Shown piece by piece: positions 36,241 to 44,514 of a stretch of 64,000 bases of DNA; position 1 is the stretch's first letter, and every line of letters begins with the position of its first letter. The stretch lies in contig NZ_REFZ01000003.1 of assembly GCF_003841465.1 (NCBI RefSeq), positions 62,001-126,000 of the forward strand, given 5' to 3'. Source of the DNA: Natrarchaeobius oligotrophus. Its GTDB lineage: Archaea; Halobacteriota; Halobacteria; Halobacteriales; Natrialbaceae. The notes beneath the pieces are model-generated. The model had not been told where the DNA came from. It ran no database searches and was given only the letters and a program-made list of their open reading frames with translations. Position numbers and translations under genes: made by a program.

Positions 36241-37106
36241 GTCCCGACGGTCACTCGAGCGCCGACGGGACGCCGGACGACCACGGCACGCTCTTCGTCG
36301 TCGGGATCGGCCCCGGCTTGCCCGACCACACGACCGCGAACGCAAAGCGGGTTATCGAGTCCGCCGACGTCGTCATCGCCTCGAGTCTCTACCAGACCTT
36401 CCTGCGGGAGGACGGAACCCTGCCGCCCGAAGACGCGGTCGACGAGAACGGCGTCGTCACTCGCGACGATGGATCCGAACAGGAGATCGTCCGTTCGACG
36501 ATGGGCCGACAGATCGAGCTGGCGAGGCTCGCGTTCGATCGGGTTCGGGACGGACGGGACGTCGCCCACGTCTCCGGTGGCGACCCGTCGGTTTACGGGA
36601 AATCCGACCTCATCTTCACGATGGCCGAGGAGGAAGATGCGACCGACGTCCCGATCGAGATCGTTCCCGGTCTCACCGCCGCCCTCGGCGGCGCGGCGAA
36701 CGTCGGCGCGCCGCTGTGTAACGACTTCTGTACCGTCTCGCTGTCGGACAAGTGGCGGGGCTGGGACGAGATCGAAGAGAAGCTGCGAGCGGCGGCGATC
36801 GCCGACTTCGTGATCGTCCTCTACAACTGTTGGCGCAACTACGAGGAGGCCGTCGAGATCGTTCGCCAGGAGCGGACCGACGACGCGCCGGTCGCCATCG
36901 TCAACGACGCCGGCCGCGCCGACGCCGGTCGCAACGGCGAGAGCGAGTTCCTCACCACCCTCGCCGAGGCGGCCGAGCACGACGAGAAAGTGTCCGGGAT
37001 GGGAACCTCGCTCATCATCGGCACCCACGAGACGAAAACCTGGAGCAACGACGATCGAACGTACCTCGTCACCCCGCGCGGCGGGCGTGACGTCGACAAC
37101 TTCTGA
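36237..37106 (+). CDS. cbiH: cobalt-precorrin-3B C17-methyltransferase (copy 1)
   Basis: The 289-residue tetrapyrrole methylase has VVGIGPGLPDHTTANAKRVI (about residues 21-40), HVSGGDPSVYGKSDLIF and IVPGLTAALGGAANVGAPL. The C-terminal half (RTYLVTPRGGRDV) fits CbiH/CobJ, which methylates C17 and triggers ring contraction. A second CbiH-like gene follows directly, as in other haloarchaeal cobalamin clusters; which of the two catalyses the C17 step cannot be decided here. It overlaps cbiG by 4 bp. Confidence 0.85.
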   Translation: MSPDGHSSADGTPDDHGTLFVVGIGPGLPDHTTANAKRVIESADVVIASSLYQTFLREDGTLPPEDAVDENGVVTRDDGSEQEIVRSTMGRQIELARLAFDRVRDGRDVAHVSGGDPSVYGKSDLIFTMAEEEDATDVPIEIVPGLTAALGGAANVGAPLCNDFCTVSLSDKWRGWDEIEEKLRAAAIADFVIVLYNCWRNYEEAVEIVRQERTDDAPVAIVNDAGRADAGRNGESEFLTTLAEAAEHDEKVSGMGTSLIIGTHETKTWSNDDRTYLVTPRGGRDVDNF

Positions 37107-37110
37107 GCGC

Positions 37111-38196
37111 ATGAACACCGATACCACCGAAGACGCTGAATCGAAATGCGGTGCCTCGACGACCGACTCGAAGTGCGGCGGTTCGTCGACGGACGAGACG
37201 ACCGACTCGAAGTGCGGCGGTTCGTCGACGGACGAGACGACCGACTCGAAGGCGGACTCGAAGTGCGGCGGTTCGTCGACGGACGAGACGAACGAGACGA
37301 AGTGCGGAGACTCCGCTTCGTCGTCCGCAAGTTCGAGTTCACGCACCACGTCTGGTGCGTCCGAGAGCAAGCGCGACTCCGTCGAGGAGCGCGTCGGCGC
37401 GACGGTCGCCGACTTCGACGGCGACGCCGGCACGCTGATGGCCGTCGGTCTCGGCCCCGGCCACCCCGAAGGGATGACTCGTCGAGCCAGAGAGGCGTTG
37501 CTCGAGGCCGAACACATCGTCGGCTACACGACGTACGTCGAGCTGTTACCCGACGAGATCACCGACCAGGCCGAGGAGCTCTACGACACGCCGATGTGCG
37601 GAGAGGTTTCTCGAACCGAGGAGGCGATCGATCGGACGCTGGCGGGAAACGACGTCGCGATCATCGGCAGCGGTGATCCGAACGTCTACGCGCTCGCCGG
37701 ACTGGCGCTCGAGATCCTCGAGTCGAAAGGAGCGACGGCGTCGATGGTCGACTTCGAGGTGATCCCGGGCGTTCCGGCCGCACAGTCCTGTGGTGCCCGG
37801 CTGGGTGCCCCGCTGGTCAACGACACGGTCTCGATCTCGCTTTCGGACCACCTGGTGGCGATGCCCGAGATCGAGTCCCGTCTGCACGCCGCGGCGAAGG
37901 AGAACTTCACGATCACGATCTACAATCCCTGGAGCCGAAAGCGCAGGGAGAACTTCGAGAAGTGCTGTGAGATCCTCCTGACTCACCGCGAGCCGACCAC
38001 GCCGGTCGGTATCGTCCACGCCGCCGGTCGCGAGGACGAAGACGTGATGATCACGACGTTATCGGAACTCGAGGATCTCGGCGAGAGCGAGATCGTCGAC
38101 ATGACGACGACGATCGTCGTCGGCAACGAGGAAACGTACGTCTGGGACGACCGGATGGTCACCCCGCGGGGGTACGAGACGAAATACGACTACTGA
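37111..38196 (+). CDS. cbiH: CbiH-like methyltransferase (copy 2) with Cys-repeat N-terminus
   Basis: The 361-residue protein has a catalytic part from about residue 105 (AVGLGPGHPEGMTRRAREAL, IGSGDPNVYALAGLAL, VIPGVPAAQSCGARLGAPL, MVTPRGYETKY). In front is an extension with five (S/T)KCG units; their cysteines are at 13, 22, 35, 52 and 65. The middle units are SKCGGSSTDETTD and near-copies, encoded by a 39-bp tandem DNA repeat. Such an arm could carry cobalt or an iron-sulfur cluster. The ATG at 37111, 4 nt after the previous stop, is well supported. Confidence 0.88.
   Translation: MNTDTTEDAESKCGASTTDSKCGGSSTDETTDSKCGGSSTDETTDSKADSKCGGSSTDETNETKCGDSASSSASSSSRTTSGASESKRDSVEERVGATVADFDGDAGTLMAVGLGPGHPEGMTRRAREALLEAEHIVGYTTYVELLPDEITDQAEELYDTPMCGEVSRTEEAIDRTLAGNDVAIIGSGDPNVYALAGLALEILESKGATASMVDFEVIPGVPAAQSCGARLGAPLVNDTVSISLSDHLVAMPEIESRLHAAAKENFTITIYNPWSRKRRENFEKCCEILLTHREPTTPVGIVHAAGREDEDVMITTLSELEDLGESEIVDMTTTIVVGNEETYVWDDRMVTPRGYETKYDY
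37163..37320 (+). repeat. 39-bp tandem repeat inside cbiH copy 2
   Basis: The unit GACTCGAAGTGCGGCGGTTC plus the following GTCGACGGACGAGAC part occurs three times almost unchanged (near 37164, 37203 and 37254), with partial units on either side. It encodes the KCGGSSTDET arm and can expand or contract in frame. Confidence 0.75.
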
Positions 38197-38233
38197 CCGA
38201 GCGGCAATCGACGCAATCCACTACCAGAGATCC

Positions 38234-38500
38234 ATGCCACGATACGAAGTGACGATCGAAACGGACGCTTGCGACGGTATCTTCGCCTGTTTGACCCGCG
38301 ATCCGCGGTTCGTCGAAGGGGCGGACGGTCTCGCCACGATCGACCCCGACGGCGATCCGATCTACGACGGCGACGGAACGGTAACCGACGCCGACGGGCG
38401 CGTCGTCGCGACGTTCGACGACGATCGAATCGACGACGCGAAACGAGCAGCAGCCGCCTGCCCGACGGACGCGATCCTCGTCCGGGAGGTCGGCGAATGA
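38234..38500 (+). CDS. small ferredoxin
   Basis: The 88-residue protein has a C-x5-C spacing near the N-terminus (ACDGIFACLT, Cys13 and Cys19) and a late ACPTDAI motif (Cys near 77). This gives three well-placed cysteines, which fits a [3Fe-4S] or modified [4Fe-4S] single-cluster ferredoxin. An acidic loop lies between. Inside the cobalamin operon it probably supplies electrons for a corrin-ring reduction or for cobalt reduction. It is coupled to the next gene by a 4-bp overlap. Confidence 0.8.
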   Translation: MPRYEVTIETDACDGIFACLTRDPRFVEGADGLATIDPDGDPIYDGDGTVTDADGRVVATFDDDRIDDAKRAAAACPTDAILVREVGE

Positions 38501-39207
38501 CCGAGCGGACGTCGGAGACGTCCGTCGCGTCCGGCGGCGAACGCGAACTCGAGGTGCCGGCCGACCCGGTGGCGGCACATCCCGCGTCGGCGTACTTCTG
38601 GGGACACGTCGCCGGTAGCGGAACGGTCGCGGACGACGGCATCGAAGTCGTGACCGCCGACGAGCGATCGGCGACGGTGCTCGCGGCCATCGCCGGCGGC
38701 GAGATCGAGCACGAGGCGTCGAGCCGACCGTACGTCCACGACACCTCGATCACGCGCACCGAGGACGAGTACGCGCTCACGATCGACGCCGACGAAGGCG
38801 GGCTGCTCGGTCGGACGACCGCGCTCGGCTTGCCGGTCGACGGTCGCGGAAACTACCGGTTTACCGCGTTCGCTGAACACGAACGCGAACTCCTCCGCGG
38901 ACTGTTCGAGGGCTGTGGAACGATCTGTTACAAATCGAGCAGCGAAACGGTCGGGATCTCGTTCGTCCACGAGGACGAGGCGCTCCTCTCGACCGTTCTC
39001 GACCTGCTCGCGGACGCTCCCGTCGAGGCGCCGACCGGTTCCCTCTCGGAGACGGCTTCGGGCGGGTACTGGTTCGGCGTCGACGACGACGCGGCACCCG
39101 ACGTCGGGAGCTGGCTGTACGAGACGTGCGAGGAAACCGGCCTGTACGCGCCGAGCCGACGGCGAAAACTCGAGCGGAGTCTGGAACGGGCCGACGACGC
39201 CGACTGA
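38497..39207 (+). CDS. cobalamin-cluster protein with degenerate LAGLIDADG-like motifs
   Basis: The 236-residue protein of unknown function is locked into the operon (ATGA overlap with the ferredoxin gene). Two segments about 105 residues apart, AYFWGHVAGSGTV (near residue 32) and LLRGLFEGCGTI (near 137), look like the paired LAGLIDADG helices of homing endonucleases. The catalytic acidic residue is replaced by Ser and Cys. A non-cleaving, DNA- or ligand-binding descendant is possible, as in WhiA. It may instead fill a missing corrin step. The resemblance is by eye only. Confidence 0.75.
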   Translation: MTERTSETSVASGGERELEVPADPVAAHPASAYFWGHVAGSGTVADDGIEVVTADERSATVLAAIAGGEIEHEASSRPYVHDTSITRTEDEYALTIDADEGGLLGRTTALGLPVDGRGNYRFTAFAEHERELLRGLFEGCGTICYKSSSETVGISFVHEDEALLSTVLDLLADAPVEAPTGSLSETASGGYWFGVDDDAAPDVGSWLYETCEETGLYAPSRRRKLERSLERADDAD

Positions 39208-39260
39208 CCGAACCGACCGACCGCCAGACCGGTCGAGCCTACACGGACACGGATTCACAC

Positions 39261-40481
39261 ATGCATCACACGACCGACGCCACGCCGTCGTTCGACGACG
39301 AAGCCATCCTGCTCGTCGGCCACGGATCCCGTCGCGAACGATCGAACGAGCAAGTTCGCGAACTGGCGGCCGGCCTCGAGTCGCGCCTCGAGATACCGGT
39401 CGACGCGGCGTTTCTCGAGTTAGCGCAGCCATCGCTCGAGGACGCGTTCGACGACCTCTCGAGCGTCACGGAAACGGTCACGGTCGTTCACTGCTCGCTG
39501 TTCGCAGCGAGTCACGTCAAAAACGACGTGCCGCTCGCGATCGAACGCGCGCGGGCGCAATTCGACCTCGAGATCCACGCCGGCGCTCACCTCGGAATCC
39601 ATCCCGCGATCGTCGACCTCCTCGACGATCGGGCGGCAGCCGTCGAGCGATCGCTCGGCGTCGACCGGGAGCGAGACGACGTCGCCGTCGTCCTGTGTGC
39701 CCGCGGCTCGAGCGACCCGGACGCCAACGCGGACGTCCACAAGCTCGCTCGACTGTTCTACGAAGGGCGGCCGTTCTCGCGGGTCGAGGCGTCGTTCGTC
39801 GGCGTCACCGAACCGGTACTCGAAGCGAGCTTACACGCCGTGGCCAAACATCGGCCCGACGCAGTCGTCGTCCTCCCGTACATGCTGGGTGACGGCGTCC
39901 TTACCCGGCGAGTTCGGGAGTGGACCGACGAGTTCGACGCGGACTATCCGTACGTCGATGCGGCCGCGGGCGATCCCCTGGGGACGGACTCGCGGTTGCT
40001 CGACGCGTTCGCAGACCGGTGGCAAGAAGCGCGGTCGGGGAGCGTCGAGATGTCCTGTGATACCTGCAAGTACAAGGTCGATCTGACGGGGTACGAGGAG
40101 GACGTCGGTGGCGCGCGCGCGATGCTGCGAGCGCTGTCACACCAGGGCGCACACGCAGACCGGGAGAACGTCGACGACGAACCCCACTCGCACGACGGGC
40201 CGGAAAAACACGTCGCCGTCTGCACGAACCGAACCTGTGCGAACGCGGGCTCGCCGGCCGTCCTCGAGCGGTTGCGACAGGCAACTCGCGACGGCGACCG
40301 CCGTGACGTCCGCATTACGCGGTCGTCGTGTCTCGGTCGCTGTGGCGACGGGCCGATGGTCGCCGTCTATCCCGACGGGATCTGGTACGGCGACGTCGAT
40401 CAGTCGGACGCAGAACGTATCGTTTCGTCCCACCTCGAGCGGGACCGCATCGTGAGCGACATCGTCGATCGAACGCTCTAA
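39261..40481 (+). CDS. cbiX: CbiX-type chelatase fused to thioredoxin-like [2Fe-2S] domain
   Basis: The 406-residue protein has two CbiX/SirB half-domains (AILLVGHGSRRERSN, about residues 15-29, and VAVVLCARGSSDPDAN, about 143-158), which carry the metal-binding His in the first. It then has a DTCKYKVDLTGYE cysteine pair and a C-terminal thioredoxin-like ferredoxin domain with VCTNRTC...SSCLGRC (about 315-355). It would insert cobalt early, into sirohydrochlorin. Its coexistence with CobN/ChlID gives the operon both early and late chelatases. The ATG at 39261 was chosen by homology-like start. Confidence 0.92.
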   Translation: MHHTTDATPSFDDEAILLVGHGSRRERSNEQVRELAAGLESRLEIPVDAAFLELAQPSLEDAFDDLSSVTETVTVVHCSLFAASHVKNDVPLAIERARAQFDLEIHAGAHLGIHPAIVDLLDDRAAAVERSLGVDRERDDVAVVLCARGSSDPDANADVHKLARLFYEGRPFSRVEASFVGVTEPVLEASLHAVAKHRPDAVVVLPYMLGDGVLTRRVREWTDEFDADYPYVDAAAGDPLGTDSRLLDAFADRWQEARSGSVEMSCDTCKYKVDLTGYEEDVGGARAMLRALSHQGAHADRENVDDEPHSHDGPEKHVAVCTNRTCANAGSPAVLERLRQATRDGDRRDVRITRSSCLGRCGDGPMVAVYPDGIWYGDVDQSDAERIVSSHLERDRIVSDIVDRTL

Positions 40482-40504
40482 TCCAACTGATACCCAGCCT
40501 ACAG

Positions 40505-40873
40505 ATGAGCTGTTACGAACTCGAAGCACTGAAACTCGGACTGTTGAACGTCCTCGGAACCGCCGATCGAAGCGCCCGCGAACACGCCGAAACCGAACTC
40601 GAGGGACACCTCGACGGACCGATCGGCGCGCTCGCGGCGGCCGACTCCCTCGCGGAGATCGAACGTCACCTCGACGCGGCGCTGGTCGACCTGGAGGAAG
40701 ACGTCGCGGCGATGAGCGCGGACGATCCCGAATACGGCTACACCCGCGGTCGGTTACTGGCCGTCAGAGACGCGGAGCGAGCCGTCCATCGACTCACCGC
40801 CCAGGGAGAAAGCATCCTCGACGGTCTCGACGATGCACACGACCTGTTGCACGAAACGTTCCCGGACGAATGA
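40505..40873 (+). CDS. DUF3209 protein
   Basis: The 122-residue, all-helical acidic protein starts MSCYELEALKLGLLNVLGT, the hallmark of DUF3209, a family that travels with archaeal cobalamin genes. Function is unknown. A GY-rich central loop (DDPEYGYTRGR) splits two helical halves. It is coupled to the next gene by a 4-bp overlap. Confidence 0.85.
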   Translation: MSCYELEALKLGLLNVLGTADRSAREHAETELEGHLDGPIGALAAADSLAEIERHLDAALVDLEEDVAAMSADDPEYGYTRGRLLAVRDAERAVHRLTAQGESILDGLDDAHDLLHETFPDE

Positions 40874-42111
40874 CGGGCCCACAGCGCGCTTCGGAGTGGC
40901 GACGCGTCGCGCTCGGCGACGTCGAACCCGCCCGAAGCCGGCACATGTGGACGCGCTCGAGCGTCCACATCGACGGGGACCACCTCGTCGCTGGACGGTG
41001 GGATGGCACGATCGTGGCCGTCGATCGCGAGTCACTCGACCGTCGGTGGGACGTCGACCACCCCGGCCGGCCAGCCAGGATGGACTCCCTCGAGGACCTC
41101 CTCGTCGTCGCCAGCCGTGGAGAACGGGGGGCGATCGTCGCGTACGATCCGGAATCGAGCGAAACGCGGTGGAGCTACGACACCGCGTCGGACGTCGGCT
41201 CGCCGGCCAGCGACCGGCTGTTCGCTCTGCCGTACGTCGTCGCGCTCGAGACCGACGACGACCGCGGAGTGCTGTACGCGGCGGCTCGACGGTACGAGCG
41301 CGTCGACGGGAGCCGCCGGTGGCGAAGCACGATCTACGCGATCACCGCCGACGGGAGCGTTCGGTGGCGGTACGAAACCGACGCGTCGCCGATCGCCCTC
41401 GCTCTCGACGCCGACGGCGAACGGCTCGCGGTCGGCTACAACCGCTGTCCGGGCGACCACGACGTCGGACTGGTGGTTCTCGACGCCGCGTCCGGGCACC
41501 CGCGCTGGAACTGGGATCCCGGGACGGCGGGGGATCGTCGCGTCGGCGACGTCTCGTTCGGTGGCGACCACCTCGCCGTCTCGAGCCACGGCGACAAGCG
41601 CGGCTACCTCCTCGGTCCGACGGGCGAGGAACGGTGGCGAGTCGACCTCGCGACCGAAACCGAAATCGACGGCGAAACGCTGTACGCGTATCCCACCCAC
41701 GTTCACGCACGTACCGACCGCGTCGCGTTCGTCACGGGGAACACTTACGCCACGGATCGGCGCGAAACCGAGCACCGCCATCCGAACGAACACCGGCTCG
41801 CGACGTTCGACAGCGACGGGGCAATGCGCTGGGAGGCGTCGCTCGGGGGGTTCGCCCACGAACTTGCTAGCACCGACGAGCGACTCGTCGTTCCGTCCGC
41901 ACAGAACTTCCGCGTTCGCGATCCGGATACTCACGCCGTCCGCCGGTTCGGTCTCTCGAACGGCGAGGAAACCCGCGAGCGCTTCGACGGCGTCGCCACC
42001 GCGGTCGCGGCCAGCGACGCCACGATCGCTGCGATCGAAGAGCCGGTCGTCTATCACGACGACGGCCGCGTCTGCGGAGCGTACGCGCTCTGGACGACGT
42101 CGCTCGAGTGA
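40870..42111 (+). CDS. PQQ-type beta-propeller protein
   Basis: The 413-residue protein shows repeated propeller blades: GTIVAVDRESLDRRWDV, GAIVAYDPESSETRWSYD, STIYAITADGSVRWRYE, LVVLDAASGHPRWNWD and LLGPTGEERWRVD. It has no signal peptide, so it is cytoplasmic. No PQQ-binding dehydrogenase residues are evident. As the last gene of the cobalamin operon it may scaffold the enzymes or bind a corrinoid; this is inference from position. Confidence 0.85.
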   Translation: MTGPQRASEWRRVALGDVEPARSRHMWTRSSVHIDGDHLVAGRWDGTIVAVDRESLDRRWDVDHPGRPARMDSLEDLLVVASRGERGAIVAYDPESSETRWSYDTASDVGSPASDRLFALPYVVALETDDDRGVLYAAARRYERVDGSRRWRSTIYAITADGSVRWRYETDASPIALALDADGERLAVGYNRCPGDHDVGLVVLDAASGHPRWNWDPGTAGDRRVGDVSFGGDHLAVSSHGDKRGYLLGPTGEERWRVDLATETEIDGETLYAYPTHVHARTDRVAFVTGNTYATDRRETEHRHPNEHRLATFDSDGAMRWEASLGGFAHELASTDERLVVPSAQNFRVRDPDTHAVRRFGLSNGEETRERFDGVATAVAASDATIAAIEEPVVYHDDGRVCGAYALWTTSLE

Positions 42112-42227
42112 CCGGCCGGCCGCGAGGATTCGAGCCCGACGGCGGTCGGCCGGTGAGGCCACCGCAGACGGCGGCGGAGAGACGGTCGTGTCCGCCCCTC
42201 GTCCCGCAAACCGTGCGCGCTTTCTCG

Positions 42228-43193
42228 CTACTTCGACAGTTGGCGGCGAAGTTGGGTCCGGCCGCGAGCAGTCCGAGCCACGGTCGCGAGGTTGAGAATC
42301 GACTGCGCGACCCACGTCCCCTTGTACAGTGGTGCCCGATTCTCGTACCCGGACTCGAGTGGCGCGTGATCCCTGTAGCTCGAGCGAAACGTCTCCCGCA
42401 ATCGCGATCGTTCGTCGGACGGGATCGAACGAGCGCTATCGACGAAGCGCACTTCCGCTCGCGCAACTGCGTACTCCGCCGGACCGACGTGGGCGTTTCC
42501 CCAGTCGAGGAGCGCGGTGATCGATCCGTCGGCCTCGACCAGGACGTTGTCGGGCTGAAAGTCGCCGTGACAGAGGACCGGGCGGGGGGCTGACGAGCAG
42601 TCCGACGGCGTTCGAACGGCCGAAGAAAGCGCGTCGACGACGGACGGCGGAGTCGGATCGCAAACGCGGAGCCGCGTCGACTGTTCCGGGGCGCGTCCGA
42701 GCCCGCCCGTTCGATCGAAATCGAGTTCGGCCGCCGACCACGCGTGTAATCGACCCAGGATCGATCCTGCGTCGGCGACGAGTCGACGCCGAGCCGCGAG
42801 GTCGCACGCCCCCTCCCGACAGACTGAGGGGGGTTCCCCGTCGGCGAACTCGTAGAGGGCCCATCGAGAGCGCGGTGCGTCCGTCTCGTCGAAGTCCTGG
42901 AGCTCTCCAGTGGGACGAGTGACGAACCGTCCCGACGCCAGTACCTCGGGGACCGGCAGCGCCGTCCGATCGGCGACGAGTCGACGGACGGCCGGCTCGA
43001 CTACCTCGCCCGTCCACACGCTCGCCCCCGCGAGTTTGCAAACGGCGCGTCCCGGATCGTCGTCGAGTTCCAGGAGGTACGTCTCCGCCACCGAACCGGC
43101 GGTCGGCCGGCGCCACGTCCGGACGGTCGTCCCGAGAACCGCCGAGACGAGACGACGAACGGAGGCGGGAGCCGGATCGTCGACGTCGCTCAT
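42228..43193 (-). CDS. aminoglycoside-phosphotransferase-family kinase
   Basis: The 321-residue protein has the APH fold: a Lys-containing N-lobe (AVCKLAG), the catalytic loop CHGDFQPDNVLVE (about residues 208-220) and the metal-binding ALLDWGNAHVGPAEYAVA. Members phosphorylate small hydroxylated compounds. A true antibiotic substrate is unlikely in an archaeon; a sugar, nucleoside or amino alcohol is more plausible. It is divergent from the methyltransferase operon that follows. Confidence 0.85.
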   Translation of the reverse strand: MSDVDDPAPASVRRLVSAVLGTTVRTWRRPTAGSVAETYLLELDDDPGRAVCKLAGASVWTGEVVEPAVRRLVADRTALPVPEVLASGRFVTRPTGELQDFDETDAPRSRWALYEFADGEPPSVCREGACDLAARRRLVADAGSILGRLHAWSAAELDFDRTGGLGRAPEQSTRLRVCDPTPPSVVDALSSAVRTPSDCSSAPRPVLCHGDFQPDNVLVEADGSITALLDWGNAHVGPAEYAVARAEVRFVDSARSIPSDERSRLRETFRSSYRDHAPLESGYENRAPLYKGTWVAQSILNLATVARTARGRTQLRRQLSK

Positions 43194-43312
43194 CCGTGTG
43201 GGAGATCGACGCCGCCCGTCCTAATCGTTGGGTTCGCGCACGTGCCGGGTCGGATGAACCGATCGGGCGGTCGGACGAAACACTCAACCCGAGCGCGGTC
43301 GACGTCCCGGCC

Positions 43313-44080
43313 GTGTCGGTCGCGTCAGTGAGGCGGGCCCTGTACGCCCGGCTGCGGCGGCTGTTTCTCGGCGGCTACTACCGCCTGGTCCACCAGAACT
43401 ACGACCGGGAAGTACTCGCCACCCGACAACGGACGCTCGGCGGGACCGTCCGCAGCTACGAACTCTACAACCGCCACGGGCGCGACGAGATGCTCGCCGC
43501 GGTCGAGTCCCACTGCGGCCCGGAGAGCGTCGTCTACGACGTCGGCGCGAACGTCGGCGTCTACGCGCTCGCACTCGCCGCGGGTGAGCCGGATCGCCGG
43601 ATCGTCGCGGTCGAACCCGCACCGACTGTCGCCGATCAGTTGACGGCGAACGTTCGGGTCAACGGCTTCGGGGACCGAATCGCGGTTCGGCGCTGCGGAC
43701 TCGGGGACGAGTCGGGCGAGCGCGACTTCTACGTCTCGACGTACACGGAGCTTTCGGGGTTCGACCGCGCGAGCGCGAGCCGCTGGGAGGCGTCCGTCGC
43801 GGCGGTGGAACCGGTCCAGGTCGATCGTCTCGACGACCTCGTCGCCGAGACGTCGCCGCCGGACGTCGTCAAGATCGACGTCGAAGGCGGTGGCGCGTCC
43901 GTCCTCCGGGGCGGCCGGGACACCCTGGAGCGCCACCGGCCGACGATCGTACTGGAGCCCCACAGCGACGGGCTCGACGGTACCGAACCGACGGCCTGTC
44001 GAACCCTGCTGACGGATGCGGAGTACGAGATCACCGAGCGCGACGACTTCTGGGTGGCCGAGCCGGCGACGTCACCGTGA
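43313..44080 (+). CDS. FkbM-family methyltransferase
   Basis: The protein of about 255 residues has the S-adenosylmethionine motif VVYDVGANVGVYALALAAGE and a second-strand VAVEPAP. It also has the FkbM hallmark DVVKIDVEGGGASVLRGG near the C-terminal third. FkbM enzymes O-methylate sugars or polyketides. A GTG at 43313 gives a basic amphipathic N-terminus (VSVASVRRALYARLRRLF). A GTG at 43196 would add 39 residues and cannot be excluded. It opens a cluster of seven forward genes. Confidence 0.85.
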   Translation: MSVASVRRALYARLRRLFLGGYYRLVHQNYDREVLATRQRTLGGTVRSYELYNRHGRDEMLAAVESHCGPESVVYDVGANVGVYALALAAGEPDRRIVAVEPAPTVADQLTANVRVNGFGDRIAVRRCGLGDESGERDFYVSTYTELSGFDRASASRWEASVAAVEPVQVDRLDDLVAETSPPDVVKIDVEGGGASVLRGGRDTLERHRPTIVLEPHSDGLDGTEPTACRTLLTDAEYEITERDDFWVAEPATSP

Positions 44081-44514
44081 CGGACACCGACGAACCGTTC
44101 GACCGACCCGAAGATGCTTTGGGCGCGCCGTCGAAGACGGAGCCGATGGAAATCACCGGCTGGGCGTCGACGGAGAGCGTGTCGGGCCTCGAGTGGCTCG
44201 CCGTGGCTCTCGCCGGGATCACCGGAGGTATCCACCTGGTGCTCGGATTCGCGTTCCTCCCGGATCCGATCGCGGTGGCGTTCGTCCTCGCGGGGCTCGG
44301 GTTCGCCGGCGCGCTCGCGCTCTTTCTTCTCGAGATCCGTCGACGGCTGCTCTACGCGCTGGGCGTCCCGTTCGTCGCCGCCCAGATCGCCGCCTGGCTC
44401 GCCATCGCCCGGCCGGCGGGCGTCGGCGACGTCGGACCGCTCGAAGCCGTCGACAAGGTCGTACAGGTGACGCTGATCGTCGTGCTGCTCGGATTGCTCG
44501 CCCGTGACTCCTGA
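44077..44514 (+). CDS. four-TM small membrane protein (DUF7475-like)
   Basis: The 145-residue protein has an acidic N-terminus (about 35 residues) and four hydrophobic helices (about 40-60, 63-85, 90-108 and 118-142), with the pattern LEWLAVALAGITGGIHLVLG. I recall this form as the haloarchaeal DUF7475. Function is unknown. The GTG at 44077 overlaps the FkbM stop, and the stop overlaps the next gene by 11 bp. Confidence 0.75.
   Translation: MTDTDEPFDRPEDALGAPSKTEPMEITGWASTESVSGLEWLAVALAGITGGIHLVLGFAFLPDPIAVAFVLAGLGFAGALALFLLEIRRRLLYALGVPFVAAQIAAWLAIARPAGVGDVGPLEAVDKVVQVTLIVVLLGLLARDS

Noticed and set aside
37163-37320. CRISPR-like repeat array
   Set aside because: Units are contiguous, in frame and coding (KCGGSSTDET), with no spacers.
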